Origin: Flavobacteriales bacterium
GTDB lineage: Bacteria; Bacteroidota; Bacteroidia; Flavobacteriales_D; Crocinitomicaceae
Assembly: GCA_947470515.1 (NCBI GenBank)
Contig: CANITF010000019.1
Coordinates: forward strand, 1-54,500
Direction: 5' to 3'
Length of the DNA stretch: 54,500 nt
The notes below the pieces were generated by a model that saw only the letters and a list, made by a program, of their open reading frames with translations, made no database searches and was not told the origin of the DNA. Position 1 is the first letter of the stretch, and each line of letters begins with the position of its first letter. The position numbers and the translations under genes are program-made. Positions 8,700 to 17,657 of the stretch are shown here, piece by piece.

Positions 8700-8711
8700 T
8701 GTAAATTTACA
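8700..8711. promoter_or_regulatory. 12-bp palindrome in a divergent promoter region
   Basis: TGTAAATTTACA is a perfect palindrome in the 129-bp gap between the divergent DUF3822 and helicase genes. Its size suits a dimeric repressor operator, but AT-rich palindromes arise easily by chance here. Confidence 0.25.
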
Positions 8712-8796
8712 TTTTTTAAATTGAATATTTATAAACAGTTGATTTATCTCTTGGTCACAATTATTTCACCGAATATCTTCTTACCTTTAACTCTCA

Positions 8797-10227
8797 ATGG
8801 AAAGCACACAAGAATTATCAGTTTTTAAAAAGCAAATCATGCAATTTTTTGATCATTCTCCGACGGAGGATCAGCATCAACTCATTGATTTGTTGGAGAA
8901 GTTCCTGAAAATTAAAGAACCAAATCAAATTTTCATTCTCAAAGGATACGCTGGAACAGGGAAAACTTCTGTACTTGGAGCCTTCGTTAAAACGCTTTCT
9001 TTTTTTAAAGTCAAAACTCGCTTGCTGGCACCTACAGGACGAGCAGCAAAAATACTCAGTTTAAAATCTTCTAAAGAGGCGTTTACGATTCACAAACAGA
9101 TTTACAGACGCAATTCAAAGGTAGATGAGTTCTCAGGTATGACTTTGGCTCCAAATTTACATACAAATACAATTTTCATTGTCGATGAAGCATCGATGAT
9201 TGGTGATTATACCTTGCAAAACGATGGTTCTGTTTCTGCTCGTAATTTATTGAACGACTTGATCGAATATGTTTTCTCAGGAAAGAATTGCCGTTTGATT
9301 TTATTGGGCGACGAAGGACAATTACCACCAGTGGGATGTGAACACTCACCGGCTTTAAACAAAGAATATTTATTGCACAATTATTCAACAGTTTCGGTGA
9401 CTGAATTTGCATTATCAAAGGTGCTACGTCAGGCAGATGAATCGGGAATTTTGTTCAATGCAACACAATTAAGGTCGTTAGAAGGAGATGTGAAACCGCA
9501 ATTTGTAACGAATAATTACAAAGATTTCATTAAATTACCAGGGGACGAATTTCAAAATTTCTTAGAGAATTCCTATTCTCATTGCGGTGCAGAGGAAGCA
9601 ATTATTATTACGCGATCCAACAAAAGAGCCAATGCCTACAACAATGAAATTCGTGCGCGAATTCTTTGGTACGAGGATGTTTTGTGTTCTGGTGATTGTT
9701 TGATGGTGGTGAAAAACAATTATTTCTGGGTCGATGACCAAACGAAAATGGGATTCATTGCGAATGGGGAATCGCTCAAAGTAATCCGTGTCAAGAAGAT
9801 TGAAGAAATGTATGGGTTTGAATTTGCCCGCATCATCATCAAATTTGTGGATTACGACGAACTTCCCGAAATGGAAGTATTGGTTTTCATAGAATCGTTA
9901 CAAGTGGACGGTCCTTCTATTTCACGACAACGGATGAAGGAACTCTTTTTTGCTGTTGAAGAAGATTATGCTTACGAACGAAACAAAGCCAAACGCTACG
10001 AATTAATTCTCAAGAATCCCTATTTCAATGCCTTGCAGGTGAAATATGGTTATGCGATTACCTGTCACAAATCTCAAGGTGGACAATGGGAACATGTTTA
10101 TATTGACCAAGGTTATGTTGCGCCAGAAGCAATCAATTCAGAATACCATCGTTGGCTATATACGGCCATTACACGTGCTTCAGAGCAATTGTATTTGGTG
10201 AATTTTCCGGATGATTGTTTTGAGTGA
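8797..10227 (+). CDS. RecD-like ATP-dependent DNA helicase (SF1, UvrD_C_2)
   Basis: 476-aa superfamily 1 helicase. Walker A GYAGTGKT (50-57), motif Ia LAPTGRAAK (78-86), Walker B DEAS (130-133), motif III GDEGQLPPVG (171-180), VLRQ near 210, and near the C-terminus GYAITCHKSQGGQW (about 418-431, motif V) and LYTAITRASEQLYLV (about 454-468, motif VI) are all intact. It is much shorter than RecD2 and lacks the N-terminal extensions, matching the stand-alone RecD-like/exodeoxyribonuclease V alpha-related helicases common in Bacteroidetes. Role in DNA repair or replication restart is inferred from the family. Transcribed alone, divergent from DUF3822-rsmD-coaD. Confidence 0.9.
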   Translation: MESTQELSVFKKQIMQFFDHSPTEDQHQLIDLLEKFLKIKEPNQIFILKGYAGTGKTSVLGAFVKTLSFFKVKTRLLAPTGRAAKILSLKSSKEAFTIHKQIYRRNSKVDEFSGMTLAPNLHTNTIFIVDEASMIGDYTLQNDGSVSARNLLNDLIEYVFSGKNCRLILLGDEGQLPPVGCEHSPALNKEYLLHNYSTVSVTEFALSKVLRQADESGILFNATQLRSLEGDVKPQFVTNNYKDFIKLPGDEFQNFLENSYSHCGAEEAIIITRSNKRANAYNNEIRARILWYEDVLCSGDCLMVVKNNYFWVDDQTKMGFIANGESLKVIRVKKIEEMYGFEFARIIIKFVDYDELPEMEVLVFIESLQVDGPSISRQRMKELFFAVEEDYAYERNKAKRYELILKNPYFNALQVKYGYAITCHKSQGGQWEHVYIDQGYVAPEAINSEYHRWLYTAITRASEQLYLVNFPDDCFE

Positions 10228-10235
10228 AATTTTAA

Positions 10236-12524
10236 TTACAACTTCAAATCTACCAATTTAATAGATGTAGAACCAATCGCAATTTTTGTCTTCAACCATT
10301 CTTTATTGAAACGGTCAATTACCACTTTTGCTTGTTCACGTGTTAAATAAGTTCCAGCAGTTGTATTGATTTCATCCTTGAATTTATTCAATATAGTTGC
10401 TGTTCTCAACGCACTTAAAATGTCGTTTTTCGAAAGTTTGTATTTTGCCATCAATTCTAAAACCACAGGATTTGTAATTGTGATAGAAGAAGCAACTGGA
10501 TCAGTGTATGAATTTATTTCAACGCGAATCGCACGGTCCAAGTGAATAAAAAGCTCTGAACGTCGCAAAGGAGCGTATTTTTCACCCATTCTATTCGCAA
10601 TTCGTTCCTCTGACGTTGAACCAGGATAAGCACTTTCTTCAACAGCCGTGTGATTTTTAATGGTTCTACAACCATCCCATTTTCCAATTCCTTGTCCACG
10701 ATTAACCATTGAAAACGCTACTTTTTTATCCAACATTCCTTCAAAAAACTGTAACAATGCTACACTGTCAGTAGCATCAAATAAACGGCGTTCAAGTTCC
10801 CAACTATCAGATACAAAAACGTCTTGTAATTCAACTTGAAGTCGCGCATTGTAGTTTGGTTCAGCATCCACAAGATTGATATGAAGCATCACTTCGTCCG
10901 CTTGGTCTGAAATGGATGATTCTGGAATTGCTATCAAACGAATTTCGAAATCTTCCTTTTTTGTCGAAGCAGGGAATTGAAATTCTTGCGTCAACATGTC
11001 AAATGTGGTGGAATCTTGAAACGTATACAAACCATCCTTTTCAGTGTATTGTGCCCATGTATAACCCATCATTTGTTTGTAATAATCCAAACGACGTTGA
11101 TAAATTGCCATTTGATCAATTGCTTCCAGTTTTTGTTTTTCCAATTCAGCAATCTTCTTTTTGTAGGCTTCGAACAGGTTATACAGGTTGACAATCGTAT
11201 TTTGACTTTGACGCTTTGATTTCTTATCAGCATCTGTTTTTGGTTGATAATCTGCTGGTCCTCCGCCAACTTTACGAGCTTGTTTTTTTGCTTTCCGAAC
11301 ACTTCTTGGCGCTCTTGATCGCGTTGAAATTGGATTCATCGTCATGTCCGAGTATTCTTTTTCGTTGATTTCAATTTTCAACTCTGTTTCAGCCTTTTTC
11401 TTCTTGTTATAAGCGATCCAATAATCAAAACCGCGTTTTCCATAAATCATTTCATACAACTTTGCGATTTTGTTTTTTTCTAAATCGTTGATCGTGTTTT
11501 GAAACGTTGTTCCTTCAGAAAAAGAAGAATCTGGAGAAAGAAACCGTGTGTCACCAGCACCAAAAAGATGGTAACTCAATCCGTTTTTTTCAATTACGAC
11601 GGTAGTTTGTTTTGTTGAATTATATCCCCAAACATCGAAATGAATATTCGTGATTCGATTATTTCCAACTGTTGCGAAGTCTGAAGTTGCGAACATGGTT
11701 GTTTCAACTTTTTGGACCTTTTTAGCTACTGGAGTTGACAATTTTAATTGATAAGGAAATAAACCGACAGCTTTAGGCAAACCTCTGTTCCATCGTCCTT
11801 TTTCGTCCTTTTCACGTTCTTCTAGTAAACCAGATGTTGAACTTCCATCTCCAGCTGCAACTAGTACATTTTCATACGTCAGGGCTTCGCCACCAAGAGC
11901 TAAATAAATTTCATTGCTTCGATTTTTTACGTATTCATTGGTAGCGAGATTAATAGCTTCTAAAGTAAGAAGGCAATCATTTGGCTCTAAAAATCGCAAT
12001 GTTTCTACAAACGCAATTTTATCATCCAACGAAAGACTTGGATTAAATAGGGCAATTACTTTTGGGTGAGGTTCAATCAAACCATCTTTTTCTTTTTGTG
12101 CATTCAACGGAAGTTTCTGCATTAAAATTGATTCGAACAACTTGTATTTTAATGCGTAAGGTTCTAATTCTTTTTCACTTCCTCGCTTAGCTAAAAGCAC
12201 TTTGTTTAATTCCCAAATAGCCATTTTGTTGGCTGATTCAGAAATAATTCCTTTAGGGGATTTAGCTATTTCTTCTTTTCGAATAACGAGTATTTCAGGT
12301 TGATTAATAATAATTAATTCAACAGAATCATAATTAATTTCTTTGTTTGGAAAACGAATATCAGGACCTTGATAATCGAAATAACGGCCAATTGAATTAT
12401 CTAAAATCGGACTTTTCTTAACGATGTGAAACAAATAAGCACGTTCTTCAGTTGTTAAACCTTCATTTAGTTGAGCAAAAACAAATGTTGGAAAGAAGAA
12501 TAAAAAGAGGTAAAGTTGTTTCAT
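10236..12524 (-). CDS. Large secreted protein of unknown function
   Basis: 762 aa when started at the ATG at 12524, which gives a good signal peptide (MKQLYLFLFFFPTFVFAQ); a TTG start 18 bp earlier would put six residues in front of it. I do not recognise the family. Visible parts: a helical N-terminal half (about residues 20-240) with repeated charged helices; a beta-rich stretch around 280-335 (TNIHFDVWGYNST, LSYHLFGAGDTRF); a strongly basic linker around 402-440 (RSRAPRSVRKAKKQARK...); a probable coiled coil at about 444-485; then a beta-rich region (ASTKKEDFEIRLIAIPESS) and a helical C-terminus. No catalytic motif or sorting domain seen. It ends 8 bp from the convergent helicase gene. Confidence 0.7.
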   Translation of the reverse strand: MKQLYLFLFFFPTFVFAQLNEGLTTEERAYLFHIVKKSPILDNSIGRYFDYQGPDIRFPNKEINYDSVELIIINQPEILVIRKEEIAKSPKGIISESANKMAIWELNKVLLAKRGSEKELEPYALKYKLFESILMQKLPLNAQKEKDGLIEPHPKVIALFNPSLSLDDKIAFVETLRFLEPNDCLLTLEAINLATNEYVKNRSNEIYLALGGEALTYENVLVAAGDGSSTSGLLEEREKDEKGRWNRGLPKAVGLFPYQLKLSTPVAKKVQKVETTMFATSDFATVGNNRITNIHFDVWGYNSTKQTTVVIEKNGLSYHLFGAGDTRFLSPDSSFSEGTTFQNTINDLEKNKIAKLYEMIYGKRGFDYWIAYNKKKKAETELKIEINEKEYSDMTMNPISTRSRAPRSVRKAKKQARKVGGGPADYQPKTDADKKSKRQSQNTIVNLYNLFEAYKKKIAELEKQKLEAIDQMAIYQRRLDYYKQMMGYTWAQYTEKDGLYTFQDSTTFDMLTQEFQFPASTKKEDFEIRLIAIPESSISDQADEVMLHINLVDAEPNYNARLQVELQDVFVSDSWELERRLFDATDSVALLQFFEGMLDKKVAFSMVNRGQGIGKWDGCRTIKNHTAVEESAYPGSTSEERIANRMGEKYAPLRRSELFIHLDRAIRVEINSYTDPVASSITITNPVVLELMAKYKLSKNDILSALRTATILNKFKDEINTTAGTYLTREQAKVVIDRFNKEWLKTKIAIGSTSIKLVDLKL

Positions 12525-12603
12525 GAAAAATCCTTTATACAATAATCAATTTGAGTGTTAAAGGTAACACATTCCTGAAAATATTAAGTTGTGAAATGAG
12601 AAT

Positions 12604-12644
12604 ATCAAAATGGCAGATCAATTTATTGCGCTGTGATCATTTTG
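12604..12644. repeat. Imperfect inverted repeat upstream of the 762-aa protein gene
   Basis: TCAAAATG (12604-12611) and GATCA (12615-12619) pair with the continuous TGATCATTTTGA at 12633-12644, leaving a 3-nt bulge and a 13-nt loop. It lies about 80 bp upstream of the start at 12524 and has no T-run, so it could be an operator or mRNA hairpin rather than a terminator. Confidence 0.35.
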
Positions 12645-12689
12645 AATAATAGGAGTTACAAGTCTAATTTGAATTTTTTCATTTGGGCA

Positions 12690-12722
12690 AAAAAAAACCG
12701 TTAATCAATTGACTAACGGTTC
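12690..12722 (-). terminator. Rho-independent terminator after the T9SS cargo gene
   Basis: On the minus strand an 8-bp stem AACCGTTA/TAACGGTT (12715-12722 with 12697-12704) encloses the self-complementary TCAATTGA and is followed by a run of T (12690-12698). It begins 19 bp after the stop at 12742 and is a textbook intrinsic terminator. Confidence 0.9.
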
Positions 12723-12741
12723 TTAAGTTTAGGTTATTGTA

Positions 12742-13785
12742 TTATCTTAATGAAATTGTTTTTGTCGTTTGAACTCCATTGTTGTTCACTGAGACTAAAT
12801 ACATTCCTTTGTTCAAATGCGATAAATCAATTGATTGTCCATTTATTAATGTTTCAATAGTCGAAACTACGCGTCCTGATTGATCGTAAATAATTGCTGA
12901 AGCATTTGTCTCAAATGAGCCCTTGAAGTTTATAACTCCTTCAGAAGGATTTGGATAAACGCTGAATTCAGAAGCTGAAATATTTTCTATACCAACATTT
13001 TGTAAAGGTTGAATTGAAGAAATAACATTCGTTTGTTCCAATAATGGTGTTGTTGAACCTTGTTGAGCGAATTGTACATTTGTGTATACAAATAATGGTA
13101 AATTACCGTTTGCAATATCGTAGTATTCATATTGGGTACGAACCAACTGAACATCTAAAGTCGTAACAAAAATAACTTGTGTGAAAACTGTGTCCACACT
13201 TTTATAACGAATTACATTTGTATGAGTATTTGAAGAAGGAAGTAGAAGTGTTCCTTGACCATCAATCTCAGCACGAATTGAACCGGTACAAAGAGGGTTT
13301 TGTGGTAGACCATTAAACGAAAAAGCTAACATTCCTGAAAAATTATCAACGAAATAATTACCATTCATAAAGGGATAATTGATTGTCGTTTCATTATCAG
13401 TATCAAAAGTTGCTAATACTGTTCCTAAGCTTGGCTCATTGTAAACAAAACCTTGAGAAATTCTGTCAGTTATAGAGGAGTTGAAATAATTTTTAATTAC
13501 TCCTTCAATACTCATCACTTTCGTTGAAGTCGGGAATGAAGCAGCTTCAGGAGTAAGAGTAGCGTCTAATATTTCTAATGTTTTTGTTGAACCATTTAAA
13601 CCTAACAATTGAGAATAATCCCATGTTACCCCTGTTCCAGTCGTTGTTTCATAAGAAGGCGTCAGTGAATCACAAACATACATAAGAGCGCCCTCCGCTA
13701 TTGCAGGTTCATTTGTTAAATCTAATTGTTGAGCTTGACTTATTGATACGGTTAACGCAAAGGCAAAAAGTAATTTATTTTTCAT
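12742..13785 (-). CDS. T9SS type A sorting domain-containing secreted protein
   Basis: 347-aa exported protein. Signal peptide MKNKLLFAFALTVSISQAQ; the C-terminal ~75 residues (from EFSVYPNPSEG, through YDQSGRVVSTIE, LSHLNKGMYLVSV, to TKTISLR) form a classical type IX secretion C-terminal domain that directs passage across the outer membrane and then is cleaved. The middle ~250 residues contain no catalytic motif I recognise. Own terminator directly downstream; the upstream gap holds heptad repeats and the divergent permease gene. Confidence 0.88.
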   Translation of the reverse strand: MKNKLLFAFALTVSISQAQQLDLTNEPAIAEGALMYVCDSLTPSYETTTGTGVTWDYSQLLGLNGSTKTLEILDATLTPEAASFPTSTKVMSIEGVIKNYFNSSITDRISQGFVYNEPSLGTVLATFDTDNETTINYPFMNGNYFVDNFSGMLAFSFNGLPQNPLCTGSIRAEIDGQGTLLLPSSNTHTNVIRYKSVDTVFTQVIFVTTLDVQLVRTQYEYYDIANGNLPLFVYTNVQFAQQGSTTPLLEQTNVISSIQPLQNVGIENISASEFSVYPNPSEGVINFKGSFETNASAIIYDQSGRVVSTIETLINGQSIDLSHLNKGMYLVSVNNNGVQTTKTISLR

Positions 13786-13932
13786 ATGTGGTGAGTTTTT
13801 TTGTTAAAATTAATTATAAAATTTTAAGTTAATCAACTTCAATGATATAAACGGTGTTTTTTTGATTGAAATGAATAATTATCTCAATCACATAGCTCTA
13901 ACGTTCTGAAATAAGAATTGGTTGGTTTTTTT

Positions 13933-13987
13933 TTACAAATTACAAATTACAAATTACAAATTACAAATTATGAATTATGAATTATGT
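13933..13987. repeat. Seven-base tandem repeat array (TTACAAA)n
   Basis: TTACAAA occurs four times in tandem starting at 13933, followed by TTATGAA twice and TTATGTA, all in register. It lies in the divergent gap between the T9SS gene and the permease gene, immediately upstream of the permease -7-like box TACTTTTA at about 13986. Confidence 0.85.
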
Positions 13988-14029
13988 ACTTTTAGACCTT
14001 AGTATTTCAAAAGAAAAACCAATATCACT

Positions 14030-15997
14030 ATGAGCTTTAAGAGTTTATTTAGAAAAAAGAATGTTCAAGATATTTTAAATCAAGTCGAAAAAGATAATGC
14101 AGAGGGAGCTCATGGTTCACTTGGAAAACATTTAGGTGTAAGGGATTTAGCTGCTTTTGGAATTGCGGCAATCATCGGGGCTGGAATCTTTAGTACGATT
14201 GGAAAAGCAAGTTTTGACGGCGGACCAGCGGTGATTTTCTTATTTTTATTCACTGCATTGGCATGTGGTTTTGCTGCATTTGCTTATGCTGAATTTGCAT
14301 CGATGGTTCCTGTTTCTGGAAGTGCGTATACCTATTCTTATGTCGCTTTTGGTGAAATTATCGCATGGATTATTGGTTGGGCTTTGATCATGGAATATGC
14401 GATTGGAAATATTACCGTAGCTATTTCGTGGAGTGATTATTTTACTGGTTTTCTTCAAAATCTACGACTTCCTTTTTTAGGTATGGAAAATGGTATTCAT
14501 CTGCCACAATGGGTTCAAATGGATTATTTCACTGCGTATAATGGACATAGTGAAGCATTGAGTTTAATGAAGAGCGGTAAATTATTTGAGAATTTAGAAA
14601 TGAATATCCAACATGCATATACTGCTTGGAAAACATCTCCTGCGATTGGATCATTTCATTTCGTTGCAGATTTACCTGCTTTAATGATTATTATTCTAAT
14701 AACATGGTTGGTTTACCGTGGAATGAAAGAATCTAGAAATGCAACCAACATGATGGTGGTCATCAAGTTAGCAATAATTCTTTTGGTTATTTCTGTTGGA
14801 ATATTTTATGTCGATGCTGGAAATTGGAATCCTTTTGCACCAAATGGAATCTCTGGAATATTAAAAGGAGTTTCTGCAGTTTTTTTCGCTTATATTGGAT
14901 TTGATGCTATTTCAACGACTGCAGAAGAATGCAAGAATCCGCAAAGAGATTTACCAAGGGGAATGATGTGGGCAATTATAATTTGTACAGTTCTGTACAT
15001 TATTATTGCCTTGATTCTAACCGGTATGGTAAGTTACAGCGATTTAAATGTTGGTGATCCTTTAGCTTTTGTATTTGAGAAATTGGATTTAAAATGGATG
15101 TCGGGTATCATCGCTGTTAGTGCAATAGTCGCTATGGCAAGTGTATTATTGGTTTTCCAAATGGGACAACCTCGTATCTGGATGAGCATGAGTAGAGATG
15201 GTTTACTTCCAAAGAAATTCTCTAAAATTCATCCACGCTTTAAAACGCCATCTTTTGCAACAATTGTAGTTGGTTTTGTTGTGGCAATTCCAGCATTATT
15301 TTTGAATTTAACAATGGTTACTGACTTGTGCAGTATAGGAACTCTCTTCGCATTTGTAGTTGTTTGTGCTGGGGTTTTGGTCCTTCAAAATAAAAAAGAT
15401 ATTCCTAGAGGTAAATTTAAAACGCCTTATGTAAATGGTAAATATGTGATGCCGTTTTTACTGATTGGGACAATCATTTTTTCTTTTACATATAATAAAG
15501 AAGCAACAATGAATTTTTTGACGAATGAGAAAGAATTGAAGCAACCAACAGAATTATTGACATCAATCAACACAAAAGAAATTGAGAAAATAAAAGAAAA
15601 TTTATTGATTTCAGATTCGACTGAGTTTATGAAGAGTGATCAAGATGTTGAAATTTATTTGAGTTCATTGGAAGAAGAGAAGTACTTGACAACATTGAAA
15701 ACGCTGGATTTGAGTCAGTCAGAAATGTATGAATCTGGATTTGGATTATTCTCACATAAAATCCCAACGTATATTTTCTTCTTAATTGCAATCATGCTAA
15801 CCTACTTTTCGATAACACATAATTTATCTTTAATCCCTATGTTAGGATTGGTAAGTTGCTTATACATGATGAGTGAATTGGGTATTTCAAATTGGATTGG
15901 CTTTGGCCTTTGGTTAGTTCTTGGTTTGATTGTTTACTTTGCATACAGTAGAAAAAACAGTAAATTGAATCTCAAAAAAGTTGTTGTTCAAGAGTAA
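14030..15997 (+). CDS. APC superfamily amino acid permease (CAT/YfnA-like)
   Basis: 655-aa inner-membrane transporter predicted to have 12 or more membrane segments. The consensus GAGIFSTIG (50-58) in TM1, SGSAYTYSYVAFGE after TM2-3 and FFAYIGFDAISTTAEE (TM6/loop) match the cationic amino acid transporter branch, so proton-coupled uptake of amino acids is likely; the substrate cannot be read. Larger than usual (~450-500 aa) because of two hydrophilic insertions, at about 146-206 and 487-578. Transcribed alone from a repeat-bearing upstream gap. Confidence 0.9.
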   Translation: MSFKSLFRKKNVQDILNQVEKDNAEGAHGSLGKHLGVRDLAAFGIAAIIGAGIFSTIGKASFDGGPAVIFLFLFTALACGFAAFAYAEFASMVPVSGSAYTYSYVAFGEIIAWIIGWALIMEYAIGNITVAISWSDYFTGFLQNLRLPFLGMENGIHLPQWVQMDYFTAYNGHSEALSLMKSGKLFENLEMNIQHAYTAWKTSPAIGSFHFVADLPALMIIILITWLVYRGMKESRNATNMMVVIKLAIILLVISVGIFYVDAGNWNPFAPNGISGILKGVSAVFFAYIGFDAISTTAEECKNPQRDLPRGMMWAIIICTVLYIIIALILTGMVSYSDLNVGDPLAFVFEKLDLKWMSGIIAVSAIVAMASVLLVFQMGQPRIWMSMSRDGLLPKKFSKIHPRFKTPSFATIVVGFVVAIPALFLNLTMVTDLCSIGTLFAFVVVCAGVLVLQNKKDIPRGKFKTPYVNGKYVMPFLLIGTIIFSFTYNKEATMNFLTNEKELKQPTELLTSINTKEIEKIKENLLISDSTEFMKSDQDVEIYLSSLEEEKYLTTLKTLDLSQSEMYESGFGLFSHKIPTYIFFLIAIMLTYFSITHNLSLIPMLGLVSCLYMMSELGISNWIGFGLWLVLGLIVYFAYSRKNSKLNLKKVVVQE

Positions 15998-16059
15998 TAC
16001 CATAAGTCATATTTAAAGGTTGAATACGATATTTAAGACTTTTTTGAATGCGTTATCTC

Positions 16060-16090
16060 TTGTATTTTGTTGCTTTTATCCCTATTTTTG
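16060..16090 (+). promoter_or_regulatory. Full Bacteroidetes promoter for ffh
   Basis: TTG at 16060-16062, a 20-bp spacer and TATTTTTG at 16083-16090 match the TTTG/TAnnTTTG consensus of the Bacteroidetes primary sigma factor. The -7 box ends 22 nt before the ffh ATG at 16113. Confidence 0.75.
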
Positions 16091-16112
16091 CGTTCAATAA
16101 AATCGAAATACA

Positions 16113-17456
16113 ATGTTTGAAAATCTTACCGATAAATTTGAGAAAGCGTTTAAAGTTCTTAAAGGCCATGGTCAAATAACAGAAATTAATGTTGCTGAAT
16201 CATTAAAAGAAGTACGTCGTGCTTTATTGGATGCCGATGTTAATTTCAATACGGCTAAAGAATTTACAAACACTGTTAAAGAAAAAGCTTTAGGTAGAGA
16301 TGTACTTAAATCCGTTTCTCCAGGACAATTGATGGTGAAAATTTGCCATGAAGAGTTGATTGAATTGATGGGAGGAAATGAAGCGGAAATCAATATTTCA
16401 GGAAATCCAGGAATTATATTGATGTCGGGTCTTCAAGGTTCAGGTAAAACTACTTTCTCAGGAAAATTAGCAAATTATCTTAAAACGAAAAAAGGGAAAA
16501 ATGTTCTTTTGGTTGCATGTGATGTTTATCGTCCTGCTGCAATTGACCAACTTCAAGTTTTAGGTGAGCAACTTTCTGTTGAAGTTTACGCCAATAAAGA
16601 GGAAAAAGATCCTGTTAAAATCGCAACTGCGGCAATCATACATGCGAGAAGTAAAGGGTTTAATGTTGTCATTGTCGATACTGCAGGACGTTTAGCTATT
16701 GATGAGCAAATGATGGACGAAATTGCGCGTGTAAAAGAAGCAATTAAACCTTCAGAGACTTTATTTGTCGTGGATTCGATGACAGGTCAAGATGCCGTGA
16801 ATACAGCAAAGGCATTTAATGAAAAAATAAATTTTGACGGAGTTGTTTTAACAAAGTTAGACGGTGATACGAGAGGTGGAGCTGCCTTGTCAATTAAATC
16901 AATCGTTGAGAAACCAATCAAATTTGTTGGAACAGGGGAGAAGATGGATGCTATTGATGTATTCTATCCAAAGCGAATGGCAGATCGTATTCTTGGAATG
17001 GGTGACGTTGTTTCTCTTGTTGAACGTGCTCAAGATCTTTTTGATGAAGAAGAATCTAGAAAATTACAAAAACGTATTCAAAAAGATCAATTCGATTTCA
17101 ATGATTTCTTAGCACAATTGCAACAAATCAAAAAAATGGGTAACGTTAAAGATTTGATGGGAATGATTCCAGGAATGGGCAAAGCTATGAAGGATGTGAA
17201 CATCGAAGACGACGCTTTTAAGCACATTGAAGCAATTATTTTATCAATGACTGTTGAAGAACGCTCAAATCCAGGATTATTGAATGGACAGCGTAAAAAT
17301 CGCCTTGCAGCAGGAAGTGGAACGAATATTCAAGAAGTGAATAAACTGATGAAACAATTCGAAGACACTAAGAAAATGATGAAAATGATGAGCAATCCAA
17401 AGAATATGATGAGTATGATGAAACAAATGAAAGGTGGAGGAATGCCAGGAATGTAA
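16113..17456 (+). CDS. ffh: Signal recognition particle protein Ffh
   Basis: GTPase subunit of the signal recognition particle; binds signal sequences and 4.5S RNA and delivers ribosomes to FtsY. 447 aa. N domain (about 1-90), G domain with GLQGSGKTT (107-115), DTAGR (189-193) and TKLDGD (about 247-252), then the M domain ending in a Met-rich tail (repeated MMKMM/MMSMMKQM units at about 415-447) used for signal peptide binding. The family signature near MGMGDVVSLVE is present. Full length, single gene with its own promoter. Confidence 0.98.
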   Translation: MFENLTDKFEKAFKVLKGHGQITEINVAESLKEVRRALLDADVNFNTAKEFTNTVKEKALGRDVLKSVSPGQLMVKICHEELIELMGGNEAEINISGNPGIILMSGLQGSGKTTFSGKLANYLKTKKGKNVLLVACDVYRPAAIDQLQVLGEQLSVEVYANKEEKDPVKIATAAIIHARSKGFNVVIVDTAGRLAIDEQMMDEIARVKEAIKPSETLFVVDSMTGQDAVNTAKAFNEKINFDGVVLTKLDGDTRGGAALSIKSIVEKPIKFVGTGEKMDAIDVFYPKRMADRILGMGDVVSLVERAQDLFDEEESRKLQKRIQKDQFDFNDFLAQLQQIKKMGNVKDLMGMIPGMGKAMKDVNIEDDAFKHIEAIILSMTVEERSNPGLLNGQRKNRLAAGSGTNIQEVNKLMKQFEDTKKMMKMMSNPKNMMSMMKQMKGGGMPGM

Positions 17457-17640
17457 ATAGTTACTAATTATGGGTACTGAGCTTGTCGAAGTACAAATTA
17501 CTAATTATGGGTACGGATCTTGTCGAAATGCAAATGATGCTAAACCTTATGTGACCTATGTTCCACTTCGATAAACTCAGTGCATCGCTATGTGGTTTTA
17601 ATTACGAATCACAAATTACGAATTCACTTATAATTCATCA
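17457..17640. repeat. Composite intergenic repeat region
   Basis: Between convergent ffh and lpxH. Contents: two direct copies of ACTAATTATGGGTAC (17463, 17500), each followed by a GAkCTTGTCGAA block; an inverted relative CCACTTCGATAAACTCAG at 17563-17580; ATGTGACCTATGTT (17549-17562), identical to 14 bp of the hairpin at 35777-35800, with CTATGTGG resuming at 17588; and heptads AATTACG/AATCACA/AATTACG/AATTCAC at about 17601-17628. The order suggests one repeat inserted into another. Confidence 0.75.
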
Positions 17641-17657
17641 CTTTTGAAAGCTATTAA

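Noticed and set aside
13933-13987. Regular short repeats suggesting a CRISPR array
   Set aside because: The 7-bp units are contiguous, with no spacers and no cas genes in the window.
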